The notes beneath the pieces were generated by a model. It saw only the letters and a list, made by a program, of their open reading frames with translations, ran no database searches and was not told the origin of the DNA. Of a stretch of 6,845 nt of DNA, positions 1-6,844 are shown piece by piece. Numbering within the stretch: the first letter of the stretch is position 1; each line of letters opens with the position of its first letter. Origin of the DNA: Bacteroidales bacterium (lineage in GTDB: Bacteria > Bacteroidota > Bacteroidia > Bacteroidales > Muribaculaceae); the NCBI GenBank assembly GCA_900755985.1, contig CAAEIL010000103.1, positions 1 to 6,845 of the forward strand, in the 5' to 3' direction. Made by a program: the position numbers and the translations under genes.

Positions 1-72
1 CTCCGGCAGACGGCCAACCGCTTCGCTCACTCCGAGTTTGCCTACGGATTTGGGCAAGGGCAGGTCGGCAGA

Positions 73-99
73 CTCTCAAACCGCAAGCGGATTTGAGAG
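73..99. repeat. Inverted repeat / hairpin, 12-bp arms with one bulge
   Basis: The left arm CTCTCAAACCGC (73-84) and the right arm GCGG-A-TTTGAGAG (87-99) are complementary apart from one bulged A at 91. The centre is AA (85-86). The imperfection and very short centre suggest a structure formed in single-stranded DNA or RNA rather than a protein operator. No T-run follows on either strand, so a factor-independent terminator is unlikely. Confidence 0.6.
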
Positions 100-242
100 A
101 CAGCCTGTCGCTCCACTGCGTTGCACGACACCTGCCGTTTGCTCTAATCCTGATGTAGGCACTCCGAGTTCCCTCCGCTCCTTTGTCCGTCTCACCTCCG
201 TTACGCGCCGCATCTTCATCACCGCCCATCGCCACATTATAC

Positions 243-275
243 CCCTTGACTTGATAAGTGTATCAAGTGCAAGGG
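243..275. repeat. Inverted repeat / hairpin, 14-bp stem with one bulge
   Basis: CCCTTG-ACTTGATA (243-256) pairs with TATCAAGT-g-CAAGGG (261-275) across the four-base loop AGTG, leaving one bulged G at 269. It lies eight bases left of the larger inverted repeat at 284-334. No T-tract follows, so it looks more like a recognition or folding element of the structured region than a terminator. Confidence 0.65.
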
Positions 276-283
276 AGAGCGGT

Positions 284-334
284 GTATCCGTATGCGTTGA
301 AATCCGCGAGCGGAATTTCCACGCACACGGATAC
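284..334. repeat. Long imperfect palindrome / hairpin (51 bp)
   Basis: The outer arms GTATCCGTATGCGT (284-297) and ACGCACACGGATAC (321-334) are complementary at 13 of 14 positions. The single mismatch is A.C on this strand and would be a G.T wobble in the opposite strand. The inner arms GAAATCCGC (299-307) and GCGGAATTTC (310-319) also pair, with one bulged base. Nearly the whole 51 bp can fold into one hairpin, slightly better on the minus strand. The length and the strand bias of the wobble fit either a transcribed minus-strand RNA or a folded single-stranded DNA such as a transfer-origin arm. Confidence 0.65.
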
Positions 335-436
335 GATTTTACCGCGCAATAGGGTGTGGCTCTGCATATAACGGCAGGGCGAGAGAGGGCGAGGGCAAAG
401 CGAGGTTCAGCGCGGTGGGGGGTGTGCAATGCCACA

Positions 437-454
437 ACGGGGGCAAGCCCCCGT
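437..454. repeat. Perfect GC-rich inverted repeat (8-bp arms, AA centre)
   Basis: ACGGGGGC (437-444) and GCCCCCGT (447-454) are perfect reverse complements around AA. Further G-run and C-run sequence flanks it: a G6 run near 415-420 on the left and CCCCC at 457-461 on the right, which offer alternative pairings. No T-run follows, so a canonical terminator is not supported. It shares the C-AA-G centre with the hairpins at 73-99 and 500-522. Confidence 0.6.
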
Positions 455-499
455 AACCCCCAACTCGCTATCATTCAGACTAAACCCAACTTCAAGCCG

Positions 500-522
500 C
501 TACAAAATCAAGATTTTTGTAG
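500..522. repeat. AT-rich inverted repeat with one bulge
   Basis: CTACAAAATC (500-509) pairs with GATTTTTGTAG (512-522) around AA (510-511), with one extra T in the right arm. It lies between the GC-rich structured region and the leader of the tape measure gene. The T5 run is inside the stem rather than after it, so terminator function is doubtful. Confidence 0.5.
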
Positions 523-765
523 AAATGCAGCTTAAATTCGGGACCCTTTAGCCTGAACGATAGCTCGTTATGCACTCCATTTTTATCGCCTTCCCGGCAA
601 ATGGAGCGCCCTCGGACTTTCCTTCCGAACCTCCCGTCATCCGTTCCCTCTGACAACTCCCGTCGGCCCTGTATCCTGCCCGACACCAACCCTGTACGTC
701 TTTTCTCATCTGAAAAGCCGTAGCGATATTTGCAGGGAACACCTACAAACATCGTATTCAACACC

Positions 766-770
766 AAGGA
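766..770 (+). promoter_or_regulatory. Possible ribosome binding site of the tape measure gene
   Basis: AAGGA ends three bases before the ATG at 774. It resembles a Shine-Dalgarno core but the spacing is shorter than optimal, and Bacteroidota often initiate without one. It nevertheless favours the 774 start over later in-frame starts. Confidence 0.35.
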
Positions 771-773
771 AAT

Positions 774-3700
774 ATGGCAAATTATACAAGTACAGCCAAT
801 GTGGTTCTCTCCGTCAACGGCAAGCAAGCGCAGCAGATGCTCTCGACCCTCGAAAAGGATGCCCGCCGTCTGGAGAAACAGATTGCCGCCGCTGCCAAAG
901 CCGGGGACAAGGCCACGATGAAGAAACTTCAACGTGAGCTGAACAATACCAACCGCCTTATGGACCAGCTCAAAGGTGCCTCGGCTTCCACCGAGCGGAT
1001 TTTGCGCCGCCTTGACAAAGCGACACCGAAGGAGCTTCAGAAAGCCCTCCGGCAACTCAAAAACGAGTTGAACGGCATAGAGCGCGGAACCGCCGCGTGG
1101 GATGCCCATGTCGCTAAAATCAAGGCCGTCAAAGCGGAGATTGACCGCGTCAACGAAACCATGCGCGAGCAGGAATCTTTCTCTGACCGCGTGGCCAACT
1201 GGCTCAACAAGTGGCAGATGGCACTTGTCGCCGTCGGCGCAGCCATTACGGGGCTTGTAATGGCCGGACGCAAGGCCGTTCAGGCTTACGCCGAAATGGA
1301 GCAGGAGATGGCAAACGTCCGCAAGTTCACCGGCATGTCCGCCGAGGAAGTCGAGGCCCTTAACGAGGAGTTCAAGAAGATAGACACCCGAACACCGAGA
1401 GAGGAACTTAACCAACTCGCCCAGGAAGCCGGGCGACTCGGCAAGTCTTCGCAGGAGGATGTTCTCGGATTCGTCCGTGCCGCCGACAAAATCAATGTCG
1501 CACTCGATGATCTCGGCAGCGGTGCCACGCTGACCCTGTCGAAACTGACAGGCATCTTCGGCGACGAAAAGAGGCTCGGCACGGAAAAGGCCCTGCTTTC
1601 GGTCGGCTCGGTGATAAACGAACTGTCGCAGAACTGCTCCGCGTCCGCGCCTTACCTCGCCGAGTTCGCCTCGCGCATGGGCGGCGTAGGCTCTCAGGCC
1701 GGTATGACCGTGCAGCAGATTATGGGCTTCGCAGCCGTACTTGACTCCAACAACCAAAAGCTCGAAGCATCTTCGACGGCTCTTTCGCAGGTTATTGTGA
1801 GGATTTATCAGGACCCGGCCAAGTATGCCCGTGTCGCCGGTATGGACGTGCAGAAGTTCGCCGCCCTCGTAAAAACGGATATGAATGCCGCCCTGATCGA
1901 GTTTCTTTCGACCCTCAAACGTGCCGGCAATATGGATGTCCTCTCTCCGATGTTCAAGGACATGGGCGAGAACGGCTCACGTGCCATATCCGCACTCTCG
2001 ACGCTCGCCAACCATATCGACGAGGTCAAGAGTCAGCAGCTTGTCGCCAATGAAGCCTTCGAGGAGGCTACATCCATCGACAAGGAGTTCGAGGTGCAGA
2101 ACAACACCGTTCAGGCGCAGCTCGACAAGGCGAAGAACCGCGTCCACGAACTGGCCGTGGAACTCGGTGAGAAATTGCAGCCGGTGATGCGGCTTGTAAT
2201 TTCTTCTTCGACTATCGCGCTCAAAGCATTGTCGGCTATGGTGGATTTCTTCATCAAGTACCGCCGCGAGATTATCGCAGGTGTCGCCGCCATCGCCGCC
2301 TACAATGTGATAATGCTTGTATATACCACACGGACAACTCTCGCCACCAAAGCCACGGCCTTGTTCCACGGAGCAATGAAGCTCGTCCGCATGATTCTCC
2401 CAGCCGTGCGGCTTCTCTTTACACCGCTCATCAACGCCGTGCAGTATTTCACCAACGGCCTTCAGGTGAACTACGCCATGCAGGAGCGCTGGCGCAAGTC
2501 TATGGCTGCTATGAAGTTCTCAAACTGGGTAGGGCTGGTGCTTGCCCTCGGTGCGGCGGTCTACGCCCTCGCCAACCGTTTCAAGACAGCCCGCGAAGAA
2601 GCGGAGAAGGCCCGTAAGGAGCAGGAGGAATACCGAAAATCCCTCACTGACCTTGACGAGAAATCCTCAGAATACTGCCATGCCGAAATTGCAAGGCTCG
2701 AAGCTCTCTACAAGGAGGCCACCGATGAAGCTAAGTCTACCGACGAGCGGCGCAAGGCCGCTGAGAAGTTACAGGCCCTTTATCCCGATTATTTCAAGAA
2801 CCTCTCCACGGAGCAGATAATGGTCGGTCAGGCCAAGACCGCCTACGACCAACTCCGAGACTCAATAATCGAAGTGGCGAGGGCGAGAGCCGCCGCCGAC
2901 AAGATTGTGGAGAACGAGAAAGAACTTCTCACTCTCGAACAACAGGCGCCCGGTCTGAGGCAGAAGCGCGACCGCGACAAGCAGACCTACGATGCCGCCG
3001 TAGCCGATTGGGACAGGGCGCGTGAGTTGGAGAGTTACCAGAACTACACCAACTCAACAGACGCGGCAGTGGGTCAGATGATAGATGTAGCCCCATACGC
3101 CCGGCGTGTCGCTTCAACGGGTCAGACCTACAATGCTTCGGAGGCGGCTTATCAGGCAAACCTTACCAAGCAGCGGCAGCTCAACGAGGCCAACGAGTTC
3201 CTGCGTCAGAAATACAAGATTTCCGCCGAGGCATTGGAAATGCCCGAAAATCCTGCTGTCAATCTTCCGGGCAACACGCCTATAAACACTCCTTCGGGCA
3301 GCGGTGCCACCGAGGACAAGTTCGCAAAGGAAAAGGAATGGCGCGAACAGGCCGAGGCTTCGGCGCGTATCTCTTACGCAACCGGCGAGTCTGACTATAT
3401 CGCTTACACTAAGGAAATGGGCCGAATAGCCGTGGAGTTCTGCGAGAAGCAGTTGCTCCACACCGACCTCACGGAAATGGAGCGGCTGAAAATTACCGCC
3501 GAGTGGCGCGAAGCACAGCGCAAACAGCAGGAGCATCTTGACGAGCAGACCATTGAGGCGGAGAACAACCGCTACAATACCGAACTGGCTCAGTTGAAGC
3601 AATTCTACATCGACGGCTCCATCTCTAAGGAAACCTACGACCTGAAAACCGAGGAGGCAGAAATCGAGCATCAGCGGCGACTTGTCGCGCTGACGAAGGA

Positions 3701-4943
3701 GGGAAGCCGCGAGCGGTTACAGGCCGAGCAGCAGTTACAGTCCTTGCTGATCGCGCAGGTGCAGCGCAAGCAGCAGGAACGTGAACAGCTCGAAGCGAAG
3801 TATGCCGCCATGAAGAAGGACTTCTTCGGCGACAATCCACAGGAGGCTCAGGCGAAGTATGACGCTGACCTCGCTTTGCTCGATGTCGTGTATCAGCGTG
3901 AACTTGCCGCTGCCGGGAACAATGCCGCTGAGAAACTGCGCATTGATGAAGCCTACGAGAAAGCGAAACTCGCCCTCAAAAAGAAGTACGGACTTCTTGC
4001 CGAGGAAGACACGCGCAACGCTATGGAGCGCGGTATCGCCGATTCTGTCGAATGGCTCAACTCCGACGGCGGCAAGGCTCTGACCGGGACGCTCGACACG
4101 CTCGTTTCGGGAATGTCGGCTGTATTCTCGCAGCTTTCCTCCATTATTCAGGCCGAGCTTGAAATACAGACAGCCTCCATCAACAAGCGGTATGATGCCG
4201 AAATCTCACGTGCCGAGGGCAACACCTACAAGGTGAAGAAACTCGAAAAGGACAAGGAGAAAGAAATCGCCAAAGCCAAGAAGGAGGCGAACAGAAAGAT
4301 GTTCGCGATGCAGGTTATACAGGCCGTGGCTCAGACCGCCACCAACGCCCTGAACGCTTACGGCTCTGCGGCGGCGGTGCCGGTGGTCGGTTATATCCTC
4401 GCGCCTATCGCGGCGGCTATGGCTATCGCCGCAGGTGCCATTCAGATTGCAGCCATCAAGAAACAGCAACAGGCTTCGGAGGCGCAGGGGTATGAGTCTG
4501 GCGGCTTTACCCCGAAAGGGAAGTCCGATGAAGTGGCAGGTGTTGTTCACAAAGGGGAATGGGTCGCCTCACAGCGACTTGTCAATAATCCCCGAACCCG
4601 CCCATTGTTGGAGGCTCTGGACTATGCGCAGCGAACCAACACAATCGGCTCCATAACCGCCGCCGATGTGTCGCGCACGATTACTGCTCCCGCAGTCCTG
4701 GCCGCACAGCCTCAGACTCCAACCGTGGTGAACAACACCTATGCGGACCCGCGAGTGGCAGATGCGCTCGATAACCTCTCCGCTCTCCACACTCCGCTCT
4801 CTGCTTCAATCTCTCGGCTCAACGAGAGATTGAGTGAGCCTTTTGTCACCGTAAACACCGTTACCGGCGATCACGGCATACAACAGGCACAGGATGAATA
4901 CGACCGTTTAATGAAAAATAAATCACCCAAATCCCGTAAATAA
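774..4943 (+). CDS. Phage tail tape measure protein (TP901-type)
   Basis: This 1389-residue protein should span the lumen of the tail tube, set tail length during assembly and leave the tail during DNA injection. Seen in the sequence: an N-terminal charged, probably coiled-coil stretch (about 15-135); a hydrophobic segment (147-165, WQMALVAVGAAITGLVMAG); and a tape-measure core (about 168-420) with typical phrases such as MANVRKFTGMS, LAQEAGRLGKSS and LEASSTALSQV. Further hydrophobic segments follow at about 499-517, 538-555, 586-600 and 1200-1228. Long Glu/Lys/Gln-rich helical stretches cover about 600-820 and 850-1080. A Gly- and Pro-containing break at 831-846 separates them. The C-terminal motif GGFTPKGKSDEVAGVVHKGE (1243-1262) is common in Bacteroidota tape measures. 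The start at 774 has AAGGA just upstream, and an in-frame stop lies at 711-713. The stop overlaps the next gene by one base. The gene is intact. The family call is confident. A lytic phage, a prophage and a tailocin cannot be told apart here. Confidence 0.93.
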   Translation: MANYTSTANVVLSVNGKQAQQMLSTLEKDARRLEKQIAAAAKAGDKATMKKLQRELNNTNRLMDQLKGASASTERILRRLDKATPKELQKALRQLKNELNGIERGTAAWDAHVAKIKAVKAEIDRVNETMREQESFSDRVANWLNKWQMALVAVGAAITGLVMAGRKAVQAYAEMEQEMANVRKFTGMSAEEVEALNEEFKKIDTRTPREELNQLAQEAGRLGKSSQEDVLGFVRAADKINVALDDLGSGATLTLSKLTGIFGDEKRLGTEKALLSVGSVINELSQNCSASAPYLAEFASRMGGVGSQAGMTVQQIMGFAAVLDSNNQKLEASSTALSQVIVRIYQDPAKYARVAGMDVQKFAALVKTDMNAALIEFLSTLKRAGNMDVLSPMFKDMGENGSRAISALSTLANHIDEVKSQQLVANEAFEEATSIDKEFEVQNNTVQAQLDKAKNRVHELAVELGEKLQPVMRLVISSSTIALKALSAMVDFFIKYRREIIAGVAAIAAYNVIMLVYTTRTTLATKATALFHGAMKLVRMILPAVRLLFTPLINAVQYFTNGLQVNYAMQERWRKSMAAMKFSNWVGLVLALGAAVYALANRFKTAREEAEKARKEQEEYRKSLTDLDEKSSEYCHAEIARLEALYKEATDEAKSTDERRKAAEKLQALYPDYFKNLSTEQIMVGQAKTAYDQLRDSIIEVARARAAADKIVENEKELLTLEQQAPGLRQKRDRDKQTYDAAVADWDRARELESYQNYTNSTDAAVGQMIDVAPYARRVASTGQTYNASEAAYQANLTKQRQLNEANEFLRQKYKISAEALEMPENPAVNLPGNTPINTPSGSGATEDKFAKEKEWREQAEASARISYATGESDYIAYTKEMGRIAVEFCEKQLLHTDLTEMERLKITAEWREAQRKQQEHLDEQTIEAENNRYNTELAQLKQFYIDGSISKETYDLKTEEAEIEHQRRLVALTKEGSRERLQAEQQLQSLLIAQVQRKQQEREQLEAKYAAMKKDFFGDNPQEAQAKYDADLALLDVVYQRELAAAGNNAAEKLRIDEAYEKAKLALKKKYGLLAEEDTRNAMERGIADSVEWLNSDGGKALTGTLDTLVSGMSAVFSQLSSIIQAELEIQTASINKRYDAEISRAEGNTYKVKKLEKDKEKEIAKAKKEANRKMFAMQVIQAVAQTATNALNAYGSAAAVPVVGYILAPIAAAMAIAAGAIQIAAIKKQQQASEAQGYESGGFTPKGKSDEVAGVVHKGEWVASQRLVNNPRTRPLLEALDYAQRTNTIGSITAADVSRTITAPAVLAAQPQTPTVVNNTYADPRVADALDNLSALHTPLSASISRLNERLSEPFVTVNTVTGDHGIQQAQDEYDRLMKNKSPKSRK
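4806..4833 (+). repeat. Perfect 11-bp inverted repeat inside the tape measure gene
   Basis: TCAATCTCTCG (4806-4816) and CGAGAGATTGA (4823-4833) are perfect reverse complements around the six-base loop GCTCAA. In the mRNA this gives a strong hairpin about 110 bases before the tape measure stop and the coupled downstream start. The encoded residues lie within a short Ser/Arg/Leu/Glu helix-like stretch, so repeated codon patterns could also produce it. A role in message stability or in tuning the two genes is conjecture. Confidence 0.45.
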
Positions 4944-4945
4944 TG
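4941..4945 (+). promoter_or_regulatory. TAATG stop-start overlap (translational coupling)
   Basis: The TAA stop of the tape measure gene (4941-4943) shares its last A with the ATG of the next gene (4943-4945). No Shine-Dalgarno sequence is seen in the preceding 20 bases. Translation of the tail protein therefore probably depends on ribosomes that finish the tape measure gene. Confidence 0.7.
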
Positions 4946-6760
4946 CAAATCTACGTCAATAATAAACTGGCCGCACTCAAAAAAGGTACAAGTTTTGAGT
5001 ACGTTTCAGAGAATAGAATGTTTTCGGGCAGCGATGGCTACACCTTAACCATTACTTTTCCGCTTCGTGGTTGCCCCGAAAATATCGCTATCTTCGGACA
5101 TATCAACCGTGCCGATGTCGCAGCAAAGAAAGTTATCTTCGACTGCGAAATACGCGACAAGGGATTCTACAAGTTCGGCTCCATCACTATAACCGAAATC
5201 TCCGAAACCGAGGTCAAGACGCAGTTCTTGGAGGGCAGGAGCGAGCAGAACTTTGACAAGACTTTCGACAAGGTCTATATCAATGAACTTGACCTCGGTA
5301 CGCCTCCTACTACCTACAAGTCGGCTATAACTCCGTCCAATGCGTGGTACCCCGAAAACTCCGGCTGCAAATGCGTGGCGCTCCCGTGGGTCAACGACTA
5401 TTCCGGCAACATTCAGAACAAGGCGGAGCATATCGTCGATGATGCAGTGCAGAATAAATCTCACTATGAATGGAGCGAGGACACCACAGGGCTGTCATGG
5501 CAGCCATATCTCCTTTACATCACAAAGAAGATATGTGAGGCCGTCGGCTATGCCGCCGACTTCTCCAAGTGGGAGGAAGTGGAGGAATACAGGTATCTCC
5601 TTATATGCAACACGCTCCCTCATGCGTGGTATATGCCCGGCTTCGCAAACGCCCTGCCGCATTGGACGGTCGAGGAATATTTTGAGAAACTTGAATTGTT
5701 CCTCGGCGGTGAGTTCGACTTCGACCACCGGGGCAAGCGGATAACCTTTGCCTTCACTCAGGCGACACTGGCCTCCAAGAAGCCGGTCTGCCTTGAAAGT
5801 GTGGTCGAGGAACACTCTACCGAAGTAAAGGTTGACGATGAACGCTGCGAGTATCTGGAATCCAAGAATCTTGTCTACAAGGACTGCGACCACGAAATGT
5901 GGAAATTCTACTCCTGCGACTGGTTCATAAAGGGCTGGCAGAATCGCGTTGTCCGTTACAACTCAATGCGCGAATTACTCGCTGCCAATAAAAGTTACGC
6001 CAACTGGGACGGTCAGCATCACCGCAACAGTCAGATTGACAAGCTACTCTATGCCGCCGACTGCGACGCTTACTTCGTTATCCGTGCCATGAGCCGGACT
6101 GTAAAGAGTATCACCTCCATTGCCGGGCACGTCAGAATACATTTCAACTACAAATGTATTCTGCAACCTGTCAATCTCTTTGGTGGACGCATCGTCTCGG
6201 AGGACGAGGACGCCGAGCAGGTGGAGATTGAGTTTGTTCCGGCATGGATTGACAATACAGAGCCGAAGTATGGCAAAGTACTTTTCCTCTCTTTCTCCTC
6301 TTATGACGAGGACAGCGGTGTGCAGGGCGAAGACGAGGAGAAGTATCCGTTTATGCAGACGCATGGCGTTTCCTCGCTTGCCGCAGGTGAGAAAGAGAAG
6401 AAATCGGAGTATTACGACCGCATTTACATAGGCTGGTACGATGGCTCCAACTACTATCAGGGAAGCCGACTGCCATATCCCAATGTTGAGAACATCGTTA
6501 TCGCCGATGACTGGAGTAATTTCAGCTACGCCCATTTCTCCCTGCGCATCAACGACAGACAAGTAAAGCGAGGTCAGATTATCCACAACATCGAGCCGAA
6601 GCTGAAAACCACCTTCAAGTTCCTCTCCGAAACCATCCCCGATGTCCGCTCAGTTTTCCTCATCCGCGGCAAACGCTACATCTGCGAAAAAATAACTGCG
6701 ACCTTTACCGAAAACGGTATGTCGCAGTTACTCAAAGGCGTTTTCTACCCAATTATCTAA
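4943..6760 (+). CDS. Putative phage tail-tip / baseplate-hub protein
   Basis: This 605-residue protein is encoded immediately after the tape measure gene, where siphophages place distal-tail and hub proteins that cap the tail tube and anchor the tip or fibres. I infer that role from position and general character, not from a recognised domain. The sequence has no signal peptide, membrane segment or coiled coil. It is rich in Tyr, Trp, Phe and acidic residues and looks beta-rich. The N-terminal part (about 1-115, beginning MQIYVNNKLAALKKGTSFEY) resembles a small beta domain. The middle (about 180-260) looks more helical. An acidic stretch rich in Asp/Glu lies at about 454-490. The C-terminus (about 570-605, with FLIRGKRYICEKI and ending GVFYPII) reads like the closing beta domain of this protein class in Bacteroidota prophages. 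Twelve cysteines are scattered without an obvious metal-binding pattern. The frame is intact. A hub with peptidase activity is possible, but I see no catalytic motif. Confidence 0.72.
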   Translation: MQIYVNNKLAALKKGTSFEYVSENRMFSGSDGYTLTITFPLRGCPENIAIFGHINRADVAAKKVIFDCEIRDKGFYKFGSITITEISETEVKTQFLEGRSEQNFDKTFDKVYINELDLGTPPTTYKSAITPSNAWYPENSGCKCVALPWVNDYSGNIQNKAEHIVDDAVQNKSHYEWSEDTTGLSWQPYLLYITKKICEAVGYAADFSKWEEVEEYRYLLICNTLPHAWYMPGFANALPHWTVEEYFEKLELFLGGEFDFDHRGKRITFAFTQATLASKKPVCLESVVEEHSTEVKVDDERCEYLESKNLVYKDCDHEMWKFYSCDWFIKGWQNRVVRYNSMRELLAANKSYANWDGQHHRNSQIDKLLYAADCDAYFVIRAMSRTVKSITSIAGHVRIHFNYKCILQPVNLFGGRIVSEDEDAEQVEIEFVPAWIDNTEPKYGKVLFLSFSSYDEDSGVQGEDEEKYPFMQTHGVSSLAAGEKEKKSEYYDRIYIGWYDGSNYYQGSRLPYPNVENIVIADDWSNFSYAHFSLRINDRQVKRGQIIHNIEPKLKTTFKFLSETIPDVRSVFLIRGKRYICEKITATFTENGMSQLLKGVFYPII

Positions 6761-6844
6761 AGTTCAATATTATCAAAAGTAAGATTGGACTATTCTGATA
6801 TAAATACTTGATTTCAAACAGAAAAAAATTTTCTTTAGATAATT
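6751..6844. repeat. Perfect 12-bp inverted repeat enclosing an AT-rich spacer
   Basis: AATTATCTAAAG (6751-6762) and CTTTAGATAATT (6833-6844) are perfect reverse complements separated by 70 bases. The left arm contains the last codons and stop of the tail protein gene. Inside, ATCAA-aa-GTA (6772-6781) can pair with TACTTGAT (6805-6812), so the whole could form a branched, nested stem. It may be a 3' end structure, a recombination or protein site, or an artefact of the sequence end, since the right arm finishes one base before the window does. Confidence 0.5.

Larger units (their letters stand above)
1..480. other. GC-rich structured intergenic region, possibly mobile-element derived
   Basis: No convincing gene is seen here. 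Frames are open on both strands (38-352 on plus, 76-474 on minus), but their translations are rich in Arg, Ser, Thr and Pro, show no domain, and read as noncoding sequence. What stands out is secondary structure: four strong inverted repeats (73-99, 243-275, 284-334, 437-454) and an 11-bp direct repeat CACTCCGAGTT at 28-38 and 160-170. From memory, the reverse complement resembles the long spacer upstream of the mobilization genes in CTnDOT-like conjugative transposons of Bacteroides, the region that contains oriT. I cannot verify this by search. The alternatives are a phage regulatory region or a structured RNA. Confidence is high that the region is structured and lacks a clear gene, and low for the origin. 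Confidence 0.45.
481..773. other. Leader of the tape measure gene with no convincing gene
   Basis: This stretch precedes the tape measure start. The plus strand has a 40-codon open frame at 601-723, and the minus strand has small frames, none of them persuasive. A hairpin lies at 500-522. The in-frame path upstream of the tape measure start is open only back to a TGA at 711-713 and contains no ATG, so the gene cannot extend much further left. In related phage modules this position is normally filled by one or two overlapping tail-assembly chaperone genes just before the tape measure gene. None is seen. A sequence such as GATATTTGC (725-733) is only a poor match to the Bacteroides -7 element TAnnTTTG, so no promoter is called. 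Confidence 0.4.

Noticed and set aside
38..352. A 104-codon plus-strand frame starting at TTG
   Set aside because: It runs through two strong hairpins and part of the largest palindrome, has a low-complexity Arg/Ser/Thr-rich composition and lacks a ribosome binding site. It could be the tail of a frame that is open from the left edge, but nothing supports coding.
76..474. A 132-codon minus-strand frame
   Set aside because: It spans all four GC-rich hairpins and shows no domain. Such frames are often predicted in this kind of structured spacer without evidence of a protein.
601..723. A 40-codon plus-strand frame (MERPRTFLPNLPSS...)
   Set aside because: It has a clean ATG and stop, but no ribosome binding site, no domain and a Pro/Ser/Arg-rich composition. 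It is too short to separate from chance.
492..1757. A 421-codon open frame on the minus strand
   Set aside because: It lies mostly antisense to the start of the tape measure gene, whose GC-rich codon use keeps the opposite frame open. The translation has no recognisable domain.
3114..3671. A 185-codon minus-strand frame
   Set aside because: It is entirely antisense to the coiled-coil part of the tape measure gene and is a shadow of its codon bias.
4975..5000. An 8-bp inverted repeat ACTCAAAA / TTTTGAGT early in the second gene
   Set aside because: It is short, AT-rich and has a 10-base loop. Chance occurrence is likely and it cannot be tied to a function.
6044..6586. A 180-codon minus-strand frame
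   Set aside because: It is entirely antisense to the tail-tip gene, with no domain and no plausible start context.
6820..6834. A small AT-only hairpin as a terminator
   Set aside because: The six-base stem is almost entirely A-T and no T-run follows it, so it would be too weak for a factor-independent terminator.
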